Shown piece by piece: positions 1-5,447 of a stretch of 7,938 bases of DNA. A program made the translations under genes and the position numbers. Numbering within the stretch: the first letter of the stretch is position 1; every line of letters starts with the position of its first letter. The DNA is from Candidatus Latescibacterota bacterium (lineage in GTDB: Bacteria; Latescibacterota; UBA2968): positions 1-7,938 of the forward strand of contig JABIFK010000628.1 in NCBI GenBank assembly GCA_018650745.1, written 5' to 3'. The notes beneath the pieces are model-generated. The model saw only the letters and a program-made list of their open reading frames with translations. It was not told the origin of the DNA and did not search any database.

Positions 1-699
1 GAGCTTCTCGGTGAACAAGATGCAGTCCCCAGCCTTGGCCTCAACGTGGTGAACCGGCACATCTTGATCCCAATTCGGCAGCTGAGACGTCCACTGCGTG
101 TTGCAGAAGTTCCACTTCCAGTCGCCCTCGATGTTCAGCAGTTTCTGCTCGTTAGCCGGCTTGTGTGTGCCAACCACACATCCAAACCCCCCGTCACTGG
201 GTCCGACCGTCTTGAGTTCATACACACACGTGACATGCCAGTTCTCTGGGCTACCGTGGAGCCCGCCCCTCCCGGTGTCCGGACCGTCTGTCGGTTTCCG
301 GCCAGGCCTGAAGTGTACGTTGTCATGATCCAGCCGAAACAAGGGGCGAAGCTCTGCAGGCATGTGTGCCGGGGCGTGGCCCCATACCGAATCGCCCAGA
401 ACTTCTTCCAAGATGGGCAGCATGGTTTCGTTGTCGATCAGGTCCCTGTAAGCCTTGCTCCAGAATCTCCGCCCCTCGTAAGTGTTTCCGTGGCGGTCCG
501 TGGTCTCGAAAGTATCACGCTTGCGGATCGAGAAACGGTTCTGTTTATCCATACCCCGCCTGGTTCGCATCTCCTCCCGCTCGAGAATATGCTCGTCGTA
601 GACTTGATTGAGCTCGTCCAGCTGCTGTTGATTAAGTACGTCCGGCACGACGACATAGCCTTGTCGTGCAAACGTGTCGCGCATCGTGTCGTCCCACAT
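1..699 (-). CDS. Phytanoyl-CoA dioxygenase (PhyH) family protein, 3' end outside window
   Basis: Reading leftwards from an ATG at 699, 233 codons stay open to the window edge, so the C-terminus is missing. A strong ribosome binding site (AAAGGAG at 707-713, 7 nt from the ATG) fixes the start. The N-terminus 'FARQGYVVVPDVLNQQQLDEL' style segment (residues 10-30) is the typical PhyH opening. Further on are a Gly-Gly-Leu-His-Gly element (145-149), 'SDGGFGCVVGTHKPAN' (168-183), which matches the family's 'GdGGf..vPGSHk' strand, and 'AKAGDCILFTEKL' (221-233), which normally precedes the distal iron-binding histidine, here beyond the edge. PhyH enzymes are Fe(II)/2-oxoglutarate oxygenases that hydroxylate varied small molecules. 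The iron ligands cannot be assigned safely from this fragment (candidates: H125-x-N/D126 region, H148). Substrate unknown. GC is about 58% by hand count over 1-660, against about 52% in sampled lines of other genes. No partner gene is visible. Confidence 0.8.
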   Translation of the reverse strand, partial: MWDDTMRDTFARQGYVVVPDVLNQQQLDELNQVYDEHILEREEMRTRRGMDKQNRFSIRKRDTFETTDRHGNTYEGRRFWSKAYRDLIDNETMLPILEEVLGDSVWGHAPAHMPAELRPLFRLDHDNVHFRPGRKPTDGPDTGRGGLHGSPENWHVTCVYELKTVGPSDGGFGCVVGTHKPANEQKLLNIEGDWKWNFCNTQWTSQLPNWDQDVPVHHVEAKAGDCILFTEKL

Positions 700-706
700 T
701 TCTAGT

Positions 707-713
707 CTCCTTT
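707..713 (-). promoter_or_regulatory. Ribosome binding site of the PhyH-like gene
   Basis: AAAGGAG on the minus strand, 7 nt before the ATG at 699. It decides this start over the in-frame Met at residue 6. It is the main reason for trusting this reading frame although the gene is cut off. Confidence 0.75.
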
Positions 714-722
714 ACGTGTCAT

Positions 723-750
723 AACTACAAGCCATTTCTTGTGCATAGTT
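723..750. repeat. Imperfect inverted repeat in the PhyH-like leader
   Basis: AACTACAAG at 723-731 faces CTTGT (738-742) and TAGTT (746-750) across CCATTT. The pairing is ACAAG/CTTGT plus AACTA/TAGTT with an unpaired offset. It lies between the PhyH ribosome binding site and a perfect TTGACA (781-786, minus strand) that lacks a well-placed -10 box. It could be an operator or chance; no protein is known to bind it. Confidence 0.25.
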
Positions 751-797
751 TTCTAGTAAGAAGGAATTTCCAGCAGTAGTTGTCAAGTTTTTTTGCC

Positions 798-986
798 TTA
801 CCTAAAAGATAACCACTTAGGCAACACAGTAATACCGGTGTAGAACCACTTCAAAAATGTGAGGTTGTCAGCCATTTCTTTAGCGTTTTTCATTTCATCC
901 AAATGAGAGATAAACTCTCGGATTTCAACATCCAATTCCAACAAGTTCAACACCTGATTCATCTTCGCTCTCGATATAGATTTATC
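798..986 (-). pseudogene. Small ORF resembling the end of a ParB/recombinase-type helix-turn-helix domain
   Basis: A 54-codon ORF runs from an ATG at 962 to TAA at 798-800. The frame is open for eight further codons upstream, to an in-frame TAG at 987-989. The combined peptide begins DKSISRAKMNQVLNLLELD and continues with VEIREFISHLDE. This resembles the recognition helix and following helix of ParB-like or recombinase-associated HTH domains ('gvSRArVtQiLnLLkLdpeI'). The first helix of the HTH and any catalytic or partner domain are absent, so the best reading is a decayed 3' remnant. The only ribosome-binding signal is a weak GAGAG before the ATG, so a genuine small protein is possible but less likely. 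The C-terminal half (KWFYTGITVLPKWLSFR) is not recognised. It lies directly upstream of, and on the same strand as, the PhyH-like gene. Confidence 0.4.
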
Positions 987-993
987 CTAAGTG

Positions 994-1002
994 TGTGGAT
1001 AA
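994..1002 (-). promoter_or_regulatory. Perfect DnaA-box-like 9-mer
   Basis: TTATCCACA on the minus strand matches the classical DnaA box consensus exactly. It is a single copy in an AT-rich gap; no cluster of boxes, no dnaA/dnaN and no clear unwinding element were seen. A lone box can be a regulatory DnaA site or chance. Confidence 0.3.
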
Positions 1003-1050
1003 CTTACCCCTTTCAATCCAATACATCACAGTTCTCATAAGACAATTCCA

Positions 1051-1079
1051 TTGTCTATCCTCACATCACATTGTATCTT
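1051..1079 (+). promoter_or_regulatory. Candidate sigma70-type promoter of the transporter gene
   Basis: TTGTCT (1051-1056), 17-bp spacer, TATCTT (1074-1079); each hexamer matches 4 of 6 consensus bases. Transcription would begin near 1086, about 43 nt before the ATG at 1129. A TTG at 1051 would give 26 extra residues but would overlap this promoter, which favours the downstream ATG. Confidence 0.4.
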
Positions 1080-1128
1080 ACCAGTTCGTTATCCTTCAAT
1101 TCTATCACGCCATCGTTGTGACATTTTT

Positions 1129-2496
1129 ATGACCCAATCTCAAAAGCTCGGTCTCTGTCTCGGCCTCATACTTCCACTCTTCGCTTTTGTCTTACCCGAC
1201 CTAAATTTGTCCTCTCAATTGGCGCTTGCCCTTGCTGTCTTTACCATTATCTGTTGGACATTTGAACCCGTCCCAATCCCCTACACCGCCATTCTCATTC
1301 TCACGCTTTACCCTTTGCTCAACATCCTACCATTTGAAGCCACATTCAAAGCCTTTTCAGGCAAAGCCCTTTGGCTCGTATTCTCTGGTATGGCACTCAG
1401 CTTGGGCATCACCGAAACCCCGCTTGGGGCACGTATATCTCGTCTCATACTGGGCCGCGTACACACATATCAACAACTGCTCTTTGGTTTACATCTCTTA
1501 GGTCTCATCATGGCCTTGCTCATTCCTTCAGGCGTTGTGCGGGTCCTCATTCTCATGCCAATGGTCATCAGCCTGCTCAAATCACTGGGCGAAAAGCCCA
1601 ATTCCAAAATCAGTGCCGCATTTGTACTCGCTACCGTTTGCTCAACCTATTATGGCGGTGTCGGTATTCTCACCGCATCGGTGCCCAACCTTGTTTTGCT
1701 CGGTGTGCTCGAATCCCGAGACATCACCCTCTATTGGAGCCAATGGGCCTATTATCTTTTCCCAGTCATCGGTCTGCTCCGAGTCGGGGCAATTTACCTT
1801 CTCATCCGCATCATCTTTCGTCCATCACAAGAGCCCAGCCTCTCACAATTACCCGCACTTGCAGACGTACCCAAACACTTGACCACAGCAGAAAAGAAAG
1901 TCCTAAGTGTCCTATTCGTAGGCATTCTCTTGTGGGCCACCGACGTCGTTCACGGTACCCACCCCGTCTTCATCGGTCTGGGCATTGTCTTATTTATCTA
2001 TTTACCCACGTGGGGACCCCTTCAATTTGATTTACTTAAAAAAGTAAACTTCCCCCTCCTCATCTATATTGCCGCTACATTCACCATCGGATATGCACTT
2101 GAGCACACTGGTCTGAACACATATTTAACGGCTTTCGTCACCCCCGTGCTTCGAAGTATATCATCCCCCATAACCCTCATGGGTGCCATCACATACCTCG
2201 CCATACCCTTTGACTTTCTCATGGACACCGCTGTGGTTGCCGGCGTTCTTACACCTATTGTCGTCGATCTCGCCGCAGCCCTCAACCTGCCCTCACTTCC
2301 CTTAGAACTCAGCCTTGGCATAGGCGCCGGCATCGTCTCTATCCCTTACCAAGGTGCGCCCTTTGTTGTCGCCTACAGCTTCCGCCAAGTCTCTATGGGT
2401 CAATTCATCCTCATCATGATGCTCATCTCTCTTGTCACCCTAACCCTTCTCGTCCCCCTCAACCTCCTCTATTGGCACCTCATCGGCTTTGTTTAA
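1129..2496 (+). CDS. DASS/SLC13-family anion (di-/tricarboxylate or sulfate-type) transporter
   Basis: A 455-residue, very hydrophobic inner-membrane protein with about 11-13 predicted membrane segments, of usual length for the divalent anion:Na+ symporter family (DASS, SLC13, CitT). It has the family's two-fold pattern. The N-terminal half contains the loop IPSGVVRVLILMP (132-144), then a glycine/polar loop YYGGVGILTASVPNLVLLG (174-192) corresponding to the family's 'GGtgTLiGTPPNl' segment. The C-terminal half has FDFLMDTAVVAGVLTP (361-376) as the second re-entrant loop. In characterised members both loops carry Ser-Asn-Thr; here they read Ser-Gly-Val (134-136) and Met-Asp-Thr (365-367), so substrate and cation coupling may differ. 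A charged cytoplasmic linker lies at about 230-256. Start: the ATG at 1129 gives the normal N-terminus; an upstream TTG frame (1051) is not favoured. No Shine-Dalgarno is obvious. The substrate cannot be told from sequence. Confidence 0.82.
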   Translation: MTQSQKLGLCLGLILPLFAFVLPDLNLSSQLALALAVFTIICWTFEPVPIPYTAILILTLYPLLNILPFEATFKAFSGKALWLVFSGMALSLGITETPLGARISRLILGRVHTYQQLLFGLHLLGLIMALLIPSGVVRVLILMPMVISLLKSLGEKPNSKISAAFVLATVCSTYYGGVGILTASVPNLVLLGVLESRDITLYWSQWAYYLFPVIGLLRVGAIYLLIRIIFRPSQEPSLSQLPALADVPKHLTTAEKKVLSVLFVGILLWATDVVHGTHPVFIGLGIVLFIYLPTWGPLQFDLLKKVNFPLLIYIAATFTIGYALEHTGLNTYLTAFVTPVLRSISSPITLMGAITYLAIPFDFLMDTAVVAGVLTPIVVDLAAALNLPSLPLELSLGIGAGIVSIPYQGAPFVVAYSFRQVSMGQFILIMMLISLVTLTLLVPLNLLYWHLIGFV

Positions 2497-2557
2497 AAAT
2501 AAGGCTTGCATACAACGAACCAAATCCCCAGCCAATAGACTGACGAAAGCCCCTACT

Positions 2558-2583
2558 TTTTTAATTTTTCCTTTTTAATTTTT
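2558..2583 (+). repeat. Direct repeat of TTTTTAATTTTT
   Basis: Two exact copies of the 12-mer TTTTTAATTTTT (2558-2569 and 2572-2583), separated by CC, giving a 14-bp period. The second is followed by AATTG. This is probably low-complexity DNA that varies between strains. Confidence 0.55.
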
Positions 2584-2669
2584 AATTGCATCTCCCACAC
2601 CACTCCCATTTGCGCTCATCCTTTCACTTTTGCCTTTTTACTTTTACCTTTTCACATCCCCTTTCCCAC

Positions 2670-2698
2670 TTGACAATCTCTCATCCATACACTTTACT
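2670..2698 (+). promoter_or_regulatory. Sigma70-type promoter of the iorA-like gene
   Basis: A perfect -35 TTGACA (2670-2675), 17-bp spacer and -10 TTTACT (2693-2698, 4/6). The expected start is near 2705, about 38 nt upstream of the ATG at 2743. The gene therefore need not depend on read-through from the transporter. Confidence 0.55.
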
Positions 2699-2730
2699 AT
2701 TTACACACATATCGTTCAACGCATACCTTC

Positions 2731-2735
2731 AGGAG
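2731..2735 (+). promoter_or_regulatory. Ribosome binding site of the iorA-like gene
   Basis: AGGAG, 7 nt before the ATG at 2743; it confirms that start. Confidence 0.75.
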
Positions 2736-2742
2736 CACACAC

Positions 2743-4353
2743 ATGTCGCAACTTATTGATGGTGAAAAAGCACTCGCTTGGGGTGCCGTAGAAGCTGGTG
2801 TTCATTTGGTCACAGGTTATCCAGGGTCGCCAGGCACCAATACATTTATTAATATGGCCGAACTCGCCAAAGACCACAGCCACCATGCCGAATGGTGCCT
2901 CAACGAACGCATTGCCCTTGACATGGCCGCCGGGTCATCACAAGCGGGTAAACGCGCGCTCGTCTGTCTCAAAAGCGTGGGTATGAATGTCGCACTCGAT
3001 ACACTCATGGTGTTGAATATGACAGGCGTCAATGCTGGACTCGTCATTGTTATGGGGGACGACCCAGGTGCTTGGGGTTCTCAAAATGAGCAAGACACAC
3101 GCCCGCTCGGCCCACTGACTGAAGTGCCCATGCTCGAACCAGCCACACCTGCCGAAGGTCGCGCCATGATTCGCTGGGCCTTCGACTACTCCGAATCGCT
3201 CCAAACGGTTGTCATCTTGCGCATCACACGCACATACAGCACCAGCACCGAAGACCTGCCGACCTTTGAAGCACCTGCCGAAAAACCAAGCAAACCTGCC
3301 GATCGCGAACCCATGAGTTGGATTTCTGCTCTCAGAACCACGCAAGCCAACCATACACAAGTTCATGAAAAGCTCGCCCAAGCCACCACAGACTTTAGCG
3401 AATTGGCATTCAACCGCGTCAATGGTTCAGGCAAAAAAGGCATCATCGCCTCAGGCGTTGTGCACGCCAAACTCATGGATGCACTCAAGGGAGCCGACAC
3501 CTCCGCCCTCTCCATTCTCAAACTCAGCAGCCTCTATCCGCTGCCCAAAGATCTTATTGCAAGTTTTCTATCACAGTGCGAAGAAATTCTCGTATTGGAA
3601 GAAGTCGATCCTTATGTTGAAGACGGCATTAAGGCCATTGGATACGATACGGGCAACACACCGCCTATCATTGGCAAACGCACAGGCCATATCGCCAGTG
3701 TGAGCGAACTCTTCCGTTGGCAAATGCAAAAGGCTCTGGATAATTTTTTACCAGGTTTCTCACCCGAGACCCGCTACACGGAAGAAAATTGGGAAGATGA
3801 AAAACCCTTCCGCAAAAACCACTGTGCCGGATGCCCATTCCCCGAAGTTATAAAAGCACTGCGAAGTGAAGCCAAAGTACTCGGGCAAAACCCATTCATC
3901 ACAGCAGACCCAGGTTGCGTTGTAATGGCCTCAGAGCTGCTCGACACCAAACTGTCTATGGGATCAGCCGTTAGCGTTGCCTGTGGCCTTGAACGTGCCA
4001 ACATTCCCGAGCGAAGCATAGCCGTGTGTGGAGACTCTGCTTTTTACCACGGGGGCGTCAACGCCCTCATTCATGCCCACGCAACAAATTCCACACCCAT
4101 CTTGTTGGTACTCGACAATGGCGGTGCGCTCACGACCGGTGGCCAAAATACGCCTGATCGAGGTGTAAACGTTGGTGAAGGTATTGGCCCCAAACTCACC
4201 ATTCACGACTTATCCCTCGCTTGTGGTGCCACCATTGTCAGAGAAATCAAAGAAGAAGACGGCGACGAGCAAATGCGGGCCGTCTTTCGCGAAGCCCTTC
4301 AGGACAATACGCTCAACGTAATCATTGCCCGCAAGCCCTGCAAACACGTATAA
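2743..4353 (+). CDS. iorA: Indolepyruvate:ferredoxin oxidoreductase alpha-like protein, ferredoxin domain absent
   Basis: A 536-residue cytoplasmic thiamine-diphosphate enzyme. Known IorA, with IorB, converts aryl pyruvates plus CoA to aryl-acetyl-CoA and CO2 with ferredoxin as acceptor. The N-terminal pyrimidine-binding domain has GYPGSPGTN (25-33), the block from EWCLNERIALDMAAG (50-64) to LKSVGMNVALDTL (76-88), MGDDPGAWGSQNEQDTR (104-120) and MLEPATPAE (130-138). A transketolase-C-like middle domain follows at about 230-300 (KGIIASG, ILVLEEVDPYVED). NHCAGCPF (359-366) matches the conserved 'CpGCpH' segment. The C-terminal domain carries the ThDP motif: GDSAFYHGG from 430 through LDNGGALTTGGQ (457-468). 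IorA normally continues into a two-cluster 4Fe-4S ferredoxin domain; this protein stops just after IIARKPCKHV, so those clusters are missing. No iorB lies in the window and a strong terminator follows. It may be a divergent 2-oxoacid oxidoreductase that uses separate electron carriers. Family call firm, substrate uncertain. Confidence 0.85.
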   Translation: MSQLIDGEKALAWGAVEAGVHLVTGYPGSPGTNTFINMAELAKDHSHHAEWCLNERIALDMAAGSSQAGKRALVCLKSVGMNVALDTLMVLNMTGVNAGLVIVMGDDPGAWGSQNEQDTRPLGPLTEVPMLEPATPAEGRAMIRWAFDYSESLQTVVILRITRTYSTSTEDLPTFEAPAEKPSKPADREPMSWISALRTTQANHTQVHEKLAQATTDFSELAFNRVNGSGKKGIIASGVVHAKLMDALKGADTSALSILKLSSLYPLPKDLIASFLSQCEEILVLEEVDPYVEDGIKAIGYDTGNTPPIIGKRTGHIASVSELFRWQMQKALDNFLPGFSPETRYTEENWEDEKPFRKNHCAGCPFPEVIKALRSEAKVLGQNPFITADPGCVVMASELLDTKLSMGSAVSVACGLERANIPERSIAVCGDSAFYHGGVNALIHAHATNSTPILLVLDNGGALTTGGQNTPDRGVNVGEGIGPKLTIHDLSLACGATIVREIKEEDGDEQMRAVFREALQDNTLNVIIARKPCKHV

Positions 4354-4373
4354 GCTTCTACCCATCAAAACAT

Positions 4374-4414
4374 AAAAAAAGCCCGTAAAGCATTTTAGCT
4401 TTGCGGGCTTTTTT
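4374..4414. terminator. Strong bidirectional intrinsic terminator
   Basis: GCCCGTAAAGC (4381-4391), loop ATTTTA, GCTTTGCGGGC (4398-4408). The 11-bp stem has one G-T wobble, an A-run on the left and a T-run (4409-4414) on the right. It begins about 20 nt past the iorA-like stop. Because both sides carry the tracts, it can also stop minus-strand transcription coming from the lipoprotein gene. Confidence 0.9.
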
Positions 4415-4431
4415 CTATTCTTTTTTTACGA

Positions 4432-4469
4432 TAAAACGGAAGAATGAGTTTATCTAATTTTCCGTTTTA
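4432..4469. repeat. Inverted repeat with 10-bp arms
   Basis: TAAAACGGAA (4432-4441) and TTCCGTTTTA (4460-4469) are perfect complements, extendable inward by a G-T and an A-T pair, with a loop of about 14 nt. No T-run follows on either strand, so it does not look like a terminator. Function unknown. Confidence 0.6.
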
Positions 4470-4515
4470 AAGAGCGTGGATCGGAGGTCACACACCCTTT
4501 CGAAATCTTAAAAGA

Positions 4516-4547
4516 GGTTCTTTCGGGTCGCGGAACCCGAAAGAACC
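4516..4547. repeat. Perfect 13-bp palindrome, 6-nt loop
   Basis: GGTTCTTTCGGGT (4516-4528), loop CGCGGA, ACCCGAAAGAACC (4535-4547). On the minus strand it is followed by CTCTTTTAAG, so it may act as a weak terminator about 130 nt after the lipoprotein stop. The absence of a real U-tract and the flanking CCTGTCGAAG also fit a small dispersed palindromic element. Only one copy is in the window. Confidence 0.65.
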
Positions 4548-4675
4548 CTGTCGAAGCTAGTGATACCGCTTGGTCATTGAGAATAATCGGCAACAAGGCA
4601 CCTAAACTTGAGTAAAAAATGTCCTCACCGAAACCAAACAGCCACAAAAAACAAACATAAACAATTTAAAAACAA

Positions 4676-5281
4676 CTAATTAGAAGATGAAAACCGTAAA
4701 CTTTGAGCAATCAAGCGATAGTCCTCTACCGGAAACCCTTCATCCTGACTGCCGTTGCCAATCATCACATACATTTGGTCTTTGTGCACCGAAATAACGG
4801 CTAAAAACCGCGTTCCGGGAAACCGGACGCTCGGTGCGAAAAAAGGAGAATTGCGAAACACCCAATGAACCAATTCACCATCTGCAATCTCAATTTTTTG
4901 CTTGTCTTCTAGGGCTTCATATCCCTCAAAAATCACTTTTAACTCATTTTCTTCAAACGCAACAACCAGTGCATCGATATTGATCCCATCAGAAACAGAA
5001 CGGGGCGCTAAATAGAGCTCTGGGCGAAAAGAGCCACCAGGAGAACCATTCAGTGGCGTGGCAACACGCACCTCAACAACGGGTAAACCATTGTCAAAGC
5101 GTTGCTGCAAAAAAGTTTGTGCACTGATGCCCCAATCAGATGTTGGGCGAGAAATTTGAAATCCCCAAGCATCATTCACATATACCAATTCACCATTGGC
5201 CACATTTGAGTTTGAATCGGTGGGAATGCTACCACAACCGACAACAAACAATAAAACAAACATCATAAGGCGGTGCCACAT
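4676..5281 (-). CDS. Small lipoprotein, PsbP/DcrB-like fold suspected
   Basis: A 201-residue protein with a short signal peptide (residues 1-15, hydrophobic core MMFVLLFVV) and lipobox VVGC, giving lipidated Cys16. Gly17-Ser18 do not form an Asp+2 retention signal, so outer-membrane sorting is likely if the cell is Gram-negative. A Ser/Asn-rich linker (18-28) leads into one globular domain of about 170 residues: VNDAWGFQISRPTSDWGI (35-52), a middle beta-rich part, and a closing strand YRLIAQSLRF (188-197). The 'y.d..gF.i..P..W ... i..Sl.f' pattern resembles PsbP-like/DcrB-like small periplasmic domains, but this is pattern recognition, not an established match. There are no catalytic motifs and no cysteines in the mature domain apart from Cys16. 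GGAGG (5289-5293) lies 7 nt from the ATG. It follows the haem/thioredoxin gene by 166 nt on the same strand but has its own promoter. Function unknown. Confidence 0.8.
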   Translation of the reverse strand: MWHRLMMFVLLFVVGCGSIPTDSNSNVANGELVYVNDAWGFQISRPTSDWGISAQTFLQQRFDNGLPVVEVRVATPLNGSPGGSFRPELYLAPRSVSDGINIDALVVAFEENELKVIFEGYEALEDKQKIEIADGELVHWVFRNSPFFAPSVRFPGTRFLAVISVHKDQMYVMIGNGSQDEGFPVEDYRLIAQSLRFSSSN

Positions 5282-5288
5282 ACATCAC

Positions 5289-5293
5289 CCTCC
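5289..5293 (-). promoter_or_regulatory. Ribosome binding site of the lipoprotein gene
   Basis: GGAGG on the minus strand, 7 nt before the ATG at 5281. An out-of-frame ATG at 5285 sits between them but gives no long frame. Confidence 0.7.
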
Positions 5294-5330
5294 AATCAAA
5301 ACGCGAATACCACCGGCTCAAGTTACGGGC

Positions 5331-5359
5331 AAAATAAACAAAGCAAGTCGCTATGTCAA
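5331..5359 (-). promoter_or_regulatory. Sigma70-type promoter of the lipoprotein gene
   Basis: On the minus strand, a perfect TTGACA (5359-5354), 17-bp spacer and TATTTT (5336-5331, 4/6). The expected start is near 5324, with a leader of about 43 nt. It lies in the 166-nt gap after the haem protein's stop, so the lipoprotein can be transcribed independently. Confidence 0.6.
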
Positions 5360-5447
5360 TGGCCATTTCCCCCGCAAACAACTCTGCAACAAACTATTGC
5401 GCCAGCCGTTCTAAAACAAAAGTGGAACTTTGTACATCTTAGACGAT

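Larger units (their letters stand above)
700..1128. other. AT-rich intergenic region between PhyH-like gene and transporter
   Basis: This divergent gap is clearly more AT-rich than its flanks. It contains the PhyH ribosome binding site, an imperfect inverted repeat, a minus-strand TTGACA at 781-786 without a convincing -10, the helix-turn-helix remnant, one DnaA-box-like 9-mer and the candidate transporter promoter. No terminal repeats or target duplications of an insertion sequence were found by eye. Confidence 0.6.
2497..2742. other. Low-complexity, G-poor intergenic region
   Basis: No gene. After the transporter stop comes an AT-rich tract with a 12-bp direct repeat, then a pyrimidine-rich stretch. 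Only four G residues occur on the plus strand from 2589 to 2712. Variants of CTTTT(A/G)CC recur at about 2627-2655. The right end holds the promoter and ribosome binding site of the next gene. A 5-bp stem (GGCTT 2503-2507 / AAGCC 2547-2551) precedes T-rich DNA, but it is too short with too long a loop to call a terminator. Confidence 0.6.
4415..4675. other. Convergent intergenic region with inverted repeats
   Basis: A gap of about 260 bases between two convergent genes. Apart from the terminator just to its left it holds two inverted repeats (4432-4469 and 4516-4547). A 65-codon minus-strand frame at 4450-4647 reads straight through the palindrome and has no plausible start signal, so it is not called a gene. 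Confidence 0.55.

Noticed and set aside
46..705. 219-codon plus-strand frame over the left end
   Set aside because: It lies opposite the PhyH-like gene, which has family motifs and a strong ribosome binding site; the plus-strand peptide has no recognisable features.
758..786. Complete promoter for the PhyH-like gene
   Set aside because: TTGACA (786-781) is perfect, but no acceptable -10 hexamer occurs at 16-18 bp spacing; nearest TACTAG would need a 22-bp spacer.
700..1050. Intact insertion sequence around the helix-turn-helix remnant
   Set aside because: No terminal inverted repeats, target duplications or transposase frame were seen.
1051..1128. Upstream TTG start for the transporter, adding 26 residues
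   Set aside because: The extra residues are not transporter-like, no ribosome binding site precedes the TTG, and the TTG falls on a candidate -35 box.
1371..2030. 219-codon plus-strand frame inside the transporter gene
   Set aside because: Rich in His, Arg and Ser with no domain pattern; a frame shadow of the membrane protein caused by the strong base skew.
2503..2562. Possible terminator after the transporter gene
   Set aside because: Only a 5-bp stem (GGCTT/AAGCC) with a loop of about 39 nt before T-rich DNA; not convincing.
4450..4647. 65-codon minus-strand frame between the convergent genes
   Set aside because: Reads through a perfect palindrome, lacks a good ribosome binding site and matches nothing recognised.
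5410..5445. Possible terminator after the haem/thioredoxin gene
   Set aside because: On the minus strand ACAAAG-TTCCA-CTTTTGT forms only a weak A-T-rich hairpin with a bulge and a short T-run (TTTT).
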